The notes beneath the pieces were generated by a model, which was not told the origin of the DNA, made no database searches, and saw only the letters and a list, made by a program, of their open reading frames with translations. Of a stretch of 55,029 bases of DNA, positions 32,045-39,625 are shown piece after piece; within the stretch, counting starts at the first letter, position 1, and the number at the start of each line of letters is the position of its first letter. A program made the translations under genes and the position numbers. This DNA is from Clostridia bacterium (GTDB lineage Bacteria > Bacillota > Clostridia > Oscillospirales > CAG-272): NCBI GenBank assembly GCA_017450945.1, contig JAFSSP010000027.1, positions 1-55,029 of the forward strand, given 5' to 3'.

Positions 32045-33076
32045 TCAAGCGGGTTTGTAGCGAATAAAATCCGAAAAGTCGCGTCCGGCGTTTTTGAGCA
32101 TGCGGCCAAGGCCGATCGCAACGGCGTCGCCGGGCTGCTTGATCTGGATCACTCTTACGCCGGTGAAGGACTGGATCAGTTCGGCCATGCCGGGGAGAAG
32201 CGAGGCGCTTCCGGTCAGCACAATGCCAAAATCGTAAATGTCAGAGGCAAGCTCGGGCGGCGTTTCCTCCAGCGTGGATTTGATCATGGAGAGGATCTCG
32301 CGAAGCGGCTCGCGGATGGCCGCGCAAACCTCGGCCGAGGTGACGCTCAGCACGCGCGCAAGCCCCATGTGATCGGCGTCGGGGCGAAGATCTCTGCCGC
32401 AAATTTCCAGCTTGCCGCGATCGAGCGAGGAGACCGCCGCACCAATGCGGATCTTGAGCACTTCGGCAGTCACATCTCCGATGAGCAGACTGCGGTTTTG
32501 CTTTAAGTAATGGATGATGGCCTGGTCAAAATCGTCGCCGCCCACACGCAAAGCCTTTGCGTGGACCACGCCGCCGAGACTGATGACAGAGGCTTCGGAA
32601 ACGCCGCCGCCCAGATCGACGAGCATGGCGCCCCGCGCTTTGGAAATGTGGATGCCGGCGCCCACGGCGGCCGCGATCGGCGTGTCGATGATCCCGACGG
32701 CACTGCGTGCTCCCGCCTCGCAAATGGCGTCTTCCACCGCGCGGCGTTCCACCTCGGTGATGCCGCTCGGAACCGAGACCAGCACTTGCGGTTTGTCAAA
32801 GGCCGATAAGAGTTGCAGACGGTCAAGAAAATCCCGTACCATGAGGGACGTGACTTCCAGATCGGTGATCACGCCCTGCTTGAGCGGACGAATGGCAAGG
32901 ATACTGCCCGGGGTCTTGCCAAGCATGAGTTTTGCCGCACGTCCCGAGGCGAGGACCTCTCTGGTTTCGCGGTCGAGGCTGACGGCCGACGGCGCGCGCA
33001 TGACGATCTTCTTTTTGTCTTTTACAAAAATTCTGGTATTGGAGGTACCAAGGTCAATTCCGATCAGCTTTGGCAT
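32045..33076 (-). CDS. mreB: Rod shape-determining protein MreB
   Basis: 343 residues, normal length. Actin-fold nucleotide motifs are GIDLGTSNTRIF (5-16), the ID of VGIIDTPIAAAVGAG, VDLGGGVSEASVISLGGVV and VLTGSASLLPGM. It polymerises along the membrane and guides the wall elongasome. ATG 33076 has AGGAGG upstream, better than the TTG at 33082. It has a promoter in the 3' end of maf and is followed by CPBP and PBP2 genes. Confidence 0.94.
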   Translation of the reverse strand: MPKLIGIDLGTSNTRIFVKDKKKIVMRAPSAVSLDRETREVLASGRAAKLMLGKTPGSILAIRPLKQGVITDLEVTSLMVRDFLDRLQLLSAFDKPQVLVSVPSGITEVERRAVEDAICEAGARSAVGIIDTPIAAAVGAGIHISKARGAMLVDLGGGVSEASVISLGGVVHAKALRVGGDDFDQAIIHYLKQNRSLLIGDVTAEVLKIRIGAAVSSLDRGKLEICGRDLRPDADHMGLARVLSVTSAEVCAAIREPLREILSMIKSTLEETPPELASDIYDFGIVLTGSASLLPGMAELIQSFTGVRVIQIKQPGDAVAIGLGRMLKNAGRDFSDFIRYKPA

Positions 33077-33128
33077 GGTCAAATCCTCCTTTGCGTTTTT
33101 TGTCGAATGCGCTTCCTATAATATATCT

Positions 33129-33157
33129 ATTATATCATAAAACCGGCTCTTTTTCCA
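33129..33157 (-). promoter_or_regulatory. Promoter of mreB inside the end of maf
   Basis: Minus strand: TGGAAA (33152-33157), 17 bp, TATAAT (33129-33134) with a TGA extension. The TGA here is also the maf stop codon. Confidence 0.6.
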
Positions 33158-33755
33158 GCGCCGAAAGAAAATTTTTGCCGAAATTTTTGCGGTAGAGGTC
33201 AAAGAGTGCAAAAAGCGGCAGTCCCACCACGTTGAGGTAGTCGCCGCGGATCGATTTGACAAAGGAGGAAGCCTTTCCCTGAATGGCGTAGGCACCGGCT
33301 TTGTCGGTCACTTTTTCTGCGGCAAGGTAGGCTTTGATCCTGTCGTCGGTCAGGTCGAAGAAACGCACAAAGGTTTCTTCGTGGGTAACATATTGTTTTC
33401 CGTCCGGCCCGGTCAGGCAGACGCCGCTTGCAACGACATGTTCTTTGCCCGAGAGGAGCCGGAGCATCCGTTTTGCATCGGCAAGATCTTTCGGCTTGCC
33501 CAAAATCTCGTTCCCGAGCGCCACTACCGTGTCGCAGGAGAGGATGAGCGTGTCGCCGGTCATCCTGCCCGATTGTTTCAGCTCGGTATAAACGGCTCTG
33601 CCTTTCTGCCGCGCGAGATCTTCAACCAGCAGGGCGGGCTCGCTTTCACTCGAACGCTCCTCTGCAAGAGAGGGACAGATCGAAAAGGCGACGCCGAGAG
33701 AGGAAAGGATCTCACGCCTGCGCGGAGAGGCTGAGGCCAAAATCAATTTCGTCAT
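33135..33755 (-). CDS. maf: Maf family nucleotide pyrophosphatase
   Basis: 206 residues. The N-terminal SASPRRREIL signature binds the triphosphate. SCDTVVALGNEILGKP carries the catalytic Asp, and GAYAIQGKASSFVKSIRGDYLNVVGLP ends the core. Maf proteins hydrolyse dTTP, UTP or modified nucleotides to monophosphates and affect septation. AAGGAG precedes ATG 33755. A longer in-frame opening runs through the hairpin at 33784 and is not used. Confidence 0.95.
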   Translation of the reverse strand: MTKLILASASPRRREILSSLGVAFSICPSLAEERSSESEPALLVEDLARQKGRAVYTELKQSGRMTGDTLILSCDTVVALGNEILGKPKDLADAKRMLRLLSGKEHVVASGVCLTGPDGKQYVTHEETFVRFFDLTDDRIKAYLAAEKVTDKAGAYAIQGKASSFVKSIRGDYLNVVGLPLFALFDLYRKNFGKNFLSALEKEPVL

Positions 33756-33783
33756 GGAGACTCCTTTTTTGGAAAAGGGGACA

Positions 33784-33817
33784 TGCGGGGAAACTTTTTG
33801 CAAAAAGTTTCCCCGCA
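33784..33817. terminator. Long perfect hairpin between transketolase and maf
   Basis: A perfect 34 nt palindrome with centre CTTTTTGCAAAAAG, followed on the plus strand by the family tail ACCCCTTCAAAAACC. It follows the minus-strand transketolase gene, yet the tail points the other way, so its role as terminator is uncertain. Confidence 0.6.
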
Positions 33818-33843
33818 CCCCTTCAAAAACCGTAAAACGGGTG

Positions 33844-34782
33844 TTATTTCCGTTTGATGACTTCGCGAACCTTCTCACAAATGCCTTCGGGAGTAATGCC
33901 GTAGGCGGAGAGCAGTTCGGGAACGCTGCCCGAGTGTCCATAGCAGTCCTTCATGCCGAGCCGGAGCATCGGAACAGGGCAGTTCTCGGCGAGCACTTCG
34001 GCCACGGCCGAACCGAGTCCGCCGATGATGTTATGCTCTTCGGCGGTCACGATCGCGCCGGTCTCTTTTGCGGCGGCAACAAGAATTTCTTTGTCGATCG
34101 GCTTGATGGTATGAATGTTCACCACGCGGATCGAAATGCCTTCTGCCGCGAGGATCTCTTTTGCTTCCAGCGCCATCGAAACCGTAATACCGGTCGCGAC
34201 GACGGTGGCGTCCTTGCCGTCGGCAAGCAGAACGCCGCGGCCAAGTTCAAATTTGTAGTCGGGCTTGTCGTTGATCGTAGGAACTGCCGCTCTGCCAAAC
34301 CGGAGGTAGAAGGGGCCGTCGTGCGTGATGGCGGCTTCGACCGCGGCTTTTGCTTCGACCGCGTCTGCCGGGTTGACGATGGTCATGCCGGGGATGGTGC
34401 GCATGAGCGCGAGGTCTTCGTTGCACTGGTGGGTCGCACCGTCTTCACCAACCGTGATTCCCGCGTGCGTCGCGCCGATCTTGACGTTCAGGTGCGGATA
34501 TCCGATCGAGTTGCGGACCTGCTCGAACGCGCGGCCTGCCGCAAACATGGCAAAGCTCGAAGCAAACACGGTTTTGCCGGTGGTTGCAATTCCTGCCGCC
34601 ACGCTCATCATGTTGCCCTCGGCAATGCCGCAATCGAAAAAGCGGTCGGGGTATGCTTTTTTGAATTTGACCGTTTTGGTCGCTTCGGCAAGGTCTGCGT
34701 CAAGCACCAAATAGTCGTATGTTTCGGCGAGGTCTACAAGGGCCTGACCATAAGCTTCTCTGGTTGCGATTTTATCAGCCAT
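33844..34782 (-). CDS. Transketolase, C-terminal subunit
   Basis: 312 residues covering the pyrimidine-binding and C-terminal domains of transketolase. Visible are CGIAEGNMMSVAAGIA with the catalytic Glu for thiamine diphosphate, FAMFAAGRAFEQVRNSI, and ITVGEDGATHQCNEDLALMR. With the N-terminal subunit it moves two-carbon units in the pentose phosphate pathway. ATG 34782 has AAAGGAGGGG upstream. The 13 bp gap to the N-subunit shows the two parts are cotranslated. Confidence 0.94.
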   Translation of the reverse strand: MADKIATREAYGQALVDLAETYDYLVLDADLAEATKTVKFKKAYPDRFFDCGIAEGNMMSVAAGIATTGKTVFASSFAMFAAGRAFEQVRNSIGYPHLNVKIGATHAGITVGEDGATHQCNEDLALMRTIPGMTIVNPADAVEAKAAVEAAITHDGPFYLRFGRAAVPTINDKPDYKFELGRGVLLADGKDATVVATGITVSMALEAKEILAAEGISIRVVNIHTIKPIDKEILVAAAKETGAIVTAEEHNIIGGLGSAVAEVLAENCPVPMLRLGMKDCYGHSGSVPELLSAYGITPEGICEKVREVIKRK

Positions 34783-34795
34783 GATAACCCCTCCT

Positions 34796-35617
34796 TTATG
34801 CATTCAGCTCTGCAAGAGCCTGAATTTTTTGTTCTTCATTCGGGGCTTTTCCGTGCCAGCCCACCTGGTTTTCCATAAAGGAAACGCCTTTGCCCTTGAC
34901 CGTTTTCATCACGATGGCGGTCGGCTTTCCTTTGACGGTTTTCGCCTCGTTGAAGGCGGCTTCGATCTGGTCAAAATCATGGCCGTCGATCGAAATGACG
35001 TGGAAGCCGAAGGCCTCGAATTTTTCCTTGTGCGGAGCCGAGTTCATGACTTCCGCAATCGGGCCGTCGATTTGAAGGCCGTTCCAGTCGAGGATGAGGC
35101 AGAAGTTGTCGAGCTTGTAATGCGCGGCAAACATGGAGGCCTCCCAAACCTGTCCCTCTTCGCTCTCACCGTCGCCCACGATGGTATAGACGCGGTAGTC
35201 TTTGCCGGCGATCTTGCCTGCAAGCGCCATTCCCGCGGCCGCGCTGACGCCAAGGCCGAGAGAACCTGCCGACATATCCACGCCGGGGGTCAGCGTCATA
35301 TCCGGGTGTCCCTGCAGGCGCGAGCCCATTTTACGAAGGGTCAGGAGTTCCTCCTTCGGGAAAAATCCTTTTTCTGCGAGCGCGGCGTAAAGCGCCGGAG
35401 CGCAGTGGCCTTTGGACAGGACAAAACGGTCGCGGTCGGGGTCGCGCGGATCTTTTGGATCCACTCTGAGCTCTTTGCCGTAAAGATAGGCCATGACGTC
35501 GGCGATCGAAAGCGATCCGCCGGGGTGTCCGGATTTTGCCGCCGCCACTTCTTCCACAATGTCAATCCGAATGTTTTTTGCCAGTTGTTGCAGGGTTTCC
35601 CGCGTGGATTTTTCCAT
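34796..35617 (-). CDS. Transketolase, N-terminal subunit
   Basis: 273 residues covering the thiamine-diphosphate pyrophosphate-binding domain. The cofactor motif GDGESEEGQVWEA...LDNFCLILDWN is complete, along with AKSGHPGGSLS and SKGHCAPALYAAL. The natural two-gene split is common in Clostridia and archaea, so this is not a frameshift. ATG 35617 has AAGGAGG. Expression starts from the promoter at 35658-35686, with a small inverted repeat in the leader. Confidence 0.95.
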   Translation of the reverse strand: MEKSTRETLQQLAKNIRIDIVEEVAAAKSGHPGGSLSIADVMAYLYGKELRVDPKDPRDPDRDRFVLSKGHCAPALYAALAEKGFFPKEELLTLRKMGSRLQGHPDMTLTPGVDMSAGSLGLGVSAAAGMALAGKIAGKDYRVYTIVGDGESEEGQVWEASMFAAHYKLDNFCLILDWNGLQIDGPIAEVMNSAPHKEKFEAFGFHVISIDGHDFDQIEAAFNEAKTVKGKPTAIVMKTVKGKGVSFMENQVGWHGKAPNEEQKIQALAELNA

Positions 35618-35630
35618 AAAGCCTCCTTGA

Positions 35631-35647
35631 AAAATACAGGGTATTTT
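35631..35647. promoter_or_regulatory. Inverted repeat in the transketolase leader
   Basis: AAAATAC (35631-35637), AGG, GTATTTT (35641-35647): a perfect 7-3-7 repeat just after the expected transcript start, with a further GTATTTTC at 35650-35657. Candidate operator. Confidence 0.4.
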
Positions 35648-35657
35648 CGGTATTTTC

Positions 35658-35686
35658 ATTATACCAAATCCTACTATAAAAGTCAA
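35658..35686 (-). promoter_or_regulatory. Sigma-A promoter of the transketolase genes
   Basis: Minus strand: TTGACT (35681-35686), 17 bp, TATAAT (35658-35663). Confidence 0.88.
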
Positions 35687-35764
35687 GGAAAGAAGTTCCT
35701 TTTTTCGGCAATTTTTCAGAGAAAAAAGAGGGCGTGGGAAATCCTTGATTTCTTCTCTTGCGGC

Positions 35765-35793
35765 TTGACTTTTTTCCCTTCTTATGGTAACAT
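35765..35793 (+). promoter_or_regulatory. Promoter of the RNHCP operon
   Basis: TTGACT at 35765-35770, 17 bp, TAACAT at 35788-35793, preceded by TGG. Confidence 0.6.
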
Positions 35794-35827
35794 AAAATAG
35801 GAATGAAACAAAGAGGGGGGATACGCC

Positions 35828-36157
35828 GTGGAAGAGAAGCGCTTTCGCAAAAACGACGAAGGATTTGTCTGCGCGCATTGCGGCAAAGCGGTCGAACCCC
35901 TGGGATACTCCTCGCGCAACCATTGCCCCTTTTGCCTCTGGTCGCTCCATGTGGACAACCTGCCCGGTGACCGCGCCAACGAATGCGCAGGGCTTATGGA
36001 GCCGATCCGCGTGGAACCCGACAGCAAAAAAGGATATGTGATCGTCTACCGCTGCACGAAGTGCGGCGAAGTCCGCCGCAACCGCGCGGCAAACGAAGCA
36101 AAGGTACAGCCCGACGACGTGAGGCTGCTCATTCGGCTGACGGCCGGGAAAGGGTGA
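35828..36157 (+). CDS. RNHCP domain protein
   Basis: 109 residues from GTG, after AGAGGGGGG. The motif SRNHCPFCLWSLHVD gives the family its name (PF12647), flanked by CAHC and a later CTKCG, so two zinc sites are likely. The family is small and cytoplasmic with no known activity; the ribbons suggest RNA or protein contact. It is first in an operon with the DJ-1-like gene 4 bp after its stop. Confidence 0.9.
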   Translation: MEEKRFRKNDEGFVCAHCGKAVEPLGYSSRNHCPFCLWSLHVDNLPGDRANECAGLMEPIRVEPDSKKGYVIVYRCTKCGEVRRNRAANEAKVQPDDVRLLIRLTAGKG

Positions 36158-36161
36158 AGCT

Positions 36162-36698
36162 ATGGTCTATCTGTTTTTGGCAAACGGATTTGAAGAAATT
36201 GAGGCGCTCTGCCCCCTGGATATCCTCCGCCGAGGCGGGGTCAAAGTGACCACCGTGGGCGTGGGTGCAGAGGAGATCGTCGGCAGTCACGGCATTCATG
36301 TTTTGGCCGATATGCGCGACGTTTTTTACAGAGATCCTTCGCCCGAAATGGTGATTCTCCCGGGCGGCATGCCGGGAGCTTCTAATCTCGACGCCTCTCC
36401 CGTGGTGGAGCAGGCCATCCGTGCGGCGCGCTCTTCGGACGGCTATCTTGCCGCCATCTGCGCGGCCCCCTTTGTCCTTGGCAAAAGAGGACTGCTCCAG
36501 GGGAAAGAAGCCATTTGCTATCCCGGCTTTGAAAAAGACCTGAAGGGCGCGACCATTTCAAAGAAAAAGGTGGTGCGCGACGGCAAGATCATTACCGCCG
36601 CCGGCATGGGAGTCGCTCTTGAGTTTGGCCTTGAACTGCTCTCCGCACTCAAAGGGGAGGCTGTTGCCGCCGACGTGAAAGCGAAGATTCTGGTATGA
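36162..36698 (+). CDS. DJ-1/PfpI family protein
   Basis: 178 residues. The family signature is complete: FLANGFEEIEALCPLDILRRGG with the conserved Glu near 12-15, VILPGGMPGA, and the nucleophile elbow AICAAPFVLG. Members of the YajL/DJ-1 branch protect against oxidative stress or act on glyoxals. GGGAAAGGG precedes the ATG, and the stop overlaps the next start by 4 bp. Confidence 0.92.
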   Translation: MVYLFLANGFEEIEALCPLDILRRGGVKVTTVGVGAEEIVGSHGIHVLADMRDVFYRDPSPEMVILPGGMPGASNLDASPVVEQAIRAARSSDGYLAAICAAPFVLGKRGLLQGKEAICYPGFEKDLKGATISKKKVVRDGKIITAAGMGVALEFGLELLSALKGEAVAADVKAKILV

Positions 36699-38290
36699 GC
36701 GAGCGTCTTACAAAAAACGAGCTGCGCCGTTCCCGCCAAAAAGCGAGAGCCGAGCTCGGCAAAAAACGAAAAAAAGAATGGGATACGGCGATCCTGCGCA
36801 GGATCCTGGACTCCCCCTATTTCAAGCGGGCAAAAACCATCCTTTTGTACGCTCCGACCGTGGGTGAAGTGAACGTGCTTCCGCTTATGCGGGCGGCGAG
36901 AGACCACGGCAAGGCGGTGGCTTTTCCGAAATGTCATCCCGAGACGAACACCATCGAGTTCTTTCTTTTGGCCCCGGACGCCAAGCTGGAGCCGGGCGCG
37001 TTCGGCATCTACGAGCCGCCGGCGGGTTCCGGCCTTTGCAAGATCGACGAGACCTCTTTTTGCCTGGTCCCCGGCCTTGCGTATGACAAAAAAGGAAATC
37101 GCGTTGGTTACGGGAAAGGGTATTACGACCGCTTTCTTGCCGATTTTCCCGGCGTGAGTTGCGGCGTCCTTTACGAAGAGTTTTTGGCCGACGAGATCCC
37201 GACCGAAGAGTGGGATCGGCCGGTGAATCTTCTTGTGACCGACCGCAGGACGATCGGAGTGAGCCTTCCGGTCGAAGAAAAGGCCGAACATGGAAAAGGA
37301 CTTGCCTTTTTCAAAGACCTTTGGGCAAAGATCTGGGCAAAAATGCAGAAAGAGGCGACCGAGCCGCTCGGCGAGCGCAATTTCAGGCCGGTTCATTCTC
37401 CGCCGGTCCTGGTTTTCGTTTCCTTTTTCTTTTTGAGCCTGGTCAAAATTTTAGATACCTTTGTTTTCAACCGCACCTGGGAAATGGTTTTGATGATCCC
37501 GTTCCAGATCCTTTCCTTCGGTGTGCCGCTCGGGATCTACTATCTGCTCGGCGGAAAGAGTATTTTCAAGCGCCTGCGGCTTTACAAGATTCGTAAGACC
37601 AACATCTGGTTCTTGTTCTGCGTGCTGGGCGCCATGATCACCGGGAGCCTGCTCTTCAGCATCCTGACCGGCGGCATTTCCTCGCTGGATGGAAAATTTA
37701 CGCTCTATTCCACCTTTGTGGCGAATATGAGCGGGAATTTCTGGAGTCTGCTTTTTGTGACGCTTGCTTTTGCGGCGATCCCCGCCGTTTGCGAAGAGAT
37801 CTTTTATCGCGGTGTGCTTTGTCCCTTTTACGAACGGTTTGGCTCGGGATGTGCGATCTTCATCAGCGCTCTCTTCTTTGCGCTGACGCATTTTACGCTT
37901 CCGCTTTTCCCGACCTACCTGTTTTTGGGACTTGTGCTTTCCTTTACGCTCTATGCGACGGGATCTCTTTACGCCACGATTGCCCTGCATTTTCTTTACA
38001 ACCTGTTCTGCCTGTTCGGGCAGCCCTATCTTTCGGATTTCTACGTCAACGCGGGGAACAACGCGGTCTTTATCTTCCTTGTGACGGTTCTGTTCCTTCT
38101 GTTTTGCGCGTTCGGCGTGGGAGAGGCGCGAAAGATCTATCACCGCTACGCAAAGGAAGGGAAAAAAGCGGTTTACGAAAAATCGCTTCTGCTTCGCGAA
38201 TACCCGCGCGCAATCTTAAAATTGCTCTTTACGCCCGGAACGCTGTTTTGCCTGATTCTTTGGCTGGTTATGAGCATCATCAATCTGTAA
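36695..38290 (+). CDS. 5-formyl-THF cyclo-ligase fused to CPBP membrane protease
   Basis: 531 residues in one unbroken frame. Residues 1-190 are 5-formyltetrahydrofolate cyclo-ligase (KNELRRSRQKARAEL, VGEVNVLPL, GYGKGYYDRFL, DEIPTEEWDRPVNLLVTD), which turns 5-formyl-THF to methenyl-THF with ATP. After an amphipathic linker (about 200-230) a CPBP protease follows with about eight TM helices and intact motifs EEIFYR (about 367), FALTHF (His near 397) and HFLYN (near 430). The folate enzyme would thus be tethered to the inner face of the membrane. No internal start with a clear ribosome site was seen. The ATG overlaps the DJ-1 stop. Confidence 0.88.
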   Translation: MSERLTKNELRRSRQKARAELGKKRKKEWDTAILRRILDSPYFKRAKTILLYAPTVGEVNVLPLMRAARDHGKAVAFPKCHPETNTIEFFLLAPDAKLEPGAFGIYEPPAGSGLCKIDETSFCLVPGLAYDKKGNRVGYGKGYYDRFLADFPGVSCGVLYEEFLADEIPTEEWDRPVNLLVTDRRTIGVSLPVEEKAEHGKGLAFFKDLWAKIWAKMQKEATEPLGERNFRPVHSPPVLVFVSFFFLSLVKILDTFVFNRTWEMVLMIPFQILSFGVPLGIYYLLGGKSIFKRLRLYKIRKTNIWFLFCVLGAMITGSLLFSILTGGISSLDGKFTLYSTFVANMSGNFWSLLFVTLAFAAIPAVCEEIFYRGVLCPFYERFGSGCAIFISALFFALTHFTLPLFPTYLFLGLVLSFTLYATGSLYATIALHFLYNLFCLFGQPYLSDFYVNAGNNAVFIFLVTVLFLLFCAFGVGEARKIYHRYAKEGKKAVYEKSLLLREYPRAILKLLFTPGTLFCLILWLVMSIINL

Positions 38291-38306
38291 TTTTACGAGG
38301 CCTGTT

Positions 38307-39488
38307 TTGAAAAACGAAGACGTGAGAGCCAAGTCTCTCAAAAAGCATTATGAGTGGCAGGGGAAGATCGAAGTGGTCGCCCGCTGTCCGGTGGAAACGC
38401 GCGAGGATCTCTCGCTTGCCTACACCCCCGGCGTGGCCGAGCCCTGCCTGGAGATCGAGAAGGATCCGGAAAAATCCTATGAGCTGACCCGCCGCAAAAA
38501 CCTGGTGGCGGTCATCACCGACGGCACGGCGATCTTGGGCCTTGGCGACATCGGCCCCGAGGCCGGAATGCCGGTCATGGAAGGCAAGTGCGCCCTGTTC
38601 AAAAAGTTTGCCGACGTGGACGCTTTTCCGCTCTGCATCAAAACAAAGGACGTGGACGAACTTGTGCGGACGATCTATCTTCTCTCGGGCTCCTTTGGCG
38701 GCATCAATCTGGAGGATATCTCGGCGCCGCGCTGTTTTGAGGTGGAAAGAAGACTCAAGGAGATCTGCGACATTCCGGTCTTTCACGACGACCAGCACGG
38801 CACTGCGGTCGTTGTGGCCGCCGCGCTTCTGAATGCGCTCAAGGTGGTAAACAAGGAGATCGGCAAGGTCAAAGTCGTCATCAACGGAGCCGGATCCGCC
38901 GGGTGCGCGATCGGGCGGCATCTTTTGAACCTCGGTGTGAAGGATCTTACTATGGTTGACCGCTTCGGGATCATCTGCGAAGGCATGGAAGAGCTCAATC
39001 CCGCACATAAGGAGCTCTCCAAAGTCACCAATCCCCGCCACCTGCGTGGAATTCTTGCCGACGCCATGAAGGGCGCCGACGTCTTCATCGGCGTCTCGGC
39101 CCCGGGCGTCGTGTCAAAAGAGATGGTCGCCTCGATGGCAAAGGACGCGATCGTTTTCCCAATGGCCAATCCGACCCCTGAGATCTTCCCGGACGAGGCG
39201 CTCAAGGCGGGCGCAAGAATCGTTGGGACCGGGCGCTCGGACTATCCCAACCAGATCAACAACGTCCTCGCGTTTCCGGGCATTTTCCGCGGCGCGCTCA
39301 ATTGCAGAGCAAGAGAGATCAACGAGGAAATGAAGGTTGCGGCCTCCATGGCGCTGGCCGGCCTCATTTCGGACGAGGAACGCTCGGAGACCAACATCAT
39401 TCCGGGTGCGCTCGACCCGAGAGTTGCCCCTGCCGTGGCCCGTGCCGTTGCAGATGCCGCGCGGAAAACAAAAGTGGCAAGAGAATAA
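38307..39488 (+). CDS. Malic enzyme (NAD(P)-dependent)
   Basis: 393 residues, the short bacterial form without a phosphotransacetylase domain. SLAYTPGVAEPCLEI holds the catalytic Tyr, VAVITDGTAILGLGDIG and FHDDQHGTAVVVAAALLNAL hold the metal and malate site, and VINGAGSAGCAIG is the Rossmann loop. It decarboxylates malate to pyruvate with NAD(P)H. The start is TTG 38307 with GAGG 6 nt upstream; GTG 38322 is the alternative. It ends the RNHCP operon. Confidence 0.95.
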   Translation: MKNEDVRAKSLKKHYEWQGKIEVVARCPVETREDLSLAYTPGVAEPCLEIEKDPEKSYELTRRKNLVAVITDGTAILGLGDIGPEAGMPVMEGKCALFKKFADVDAFPLCIKTKDVDELVRTIYLLSGSFGGINLEDISAPRCFEVERRLKEICDIPVFHDDQHGTAVVVAAALLNALKVVNKEIGKVKVVINGAGSAGCAIGRHLLNLGVKDLTMVDRFGIICEGMEELNPAHKELSKVTNPRHLRGILADAMKGADVFIGVSAPGVVSKEMVASMAKDAIVFPMANPTPEIFPDEALKAGARIVGTGRSDYPNQINNVLAFPGIFRGALNCRAREINEEMKVAASMALAGLISDEERSETNIIPGALDPRVAPAVARAVADAARKTKVARE

Positions 39489-39531
39489 GAATAAGGAAGC
39501 AAAATAACAAAACAAAATAAAGAATCAAAAC

Positions 39532-39570
39532 GCGGGAGAATCCTTGGAAGATTCTCCCGCATTTATTTTA
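39532..39570 (+). terminator. Terminator after malic enzyme
   Basis: GCGGGAGAATC (39532-39542) pairs with GATTCTCCCGC (39550-39560), followed by ATTTATTTTA. Confidence 0.9.
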
Positions 39571-39605
39571 TAAAAACCGGGCAAGCGGAAGATCCGCTTG
39601 CCCGG
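39571..39605 (-). terminator. Terminator of the LRR protein gene
   Basis: CCGGGCAAGCGGA (39577-39589) pairs with TCCGCTTGCCCGG (39593-39605). On the minus strand it is followed by TTTTTA. Confidence 0.9.
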
Positions 39606-39625
39606 AAAAACTTTGCAGGTTGTTT

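Noticed and set aside
33844..35617. Transketolase broken by a frameshift
   Set aside because: Each half has its own strong ribosome site, and split transketolases are normal in Clostridia.
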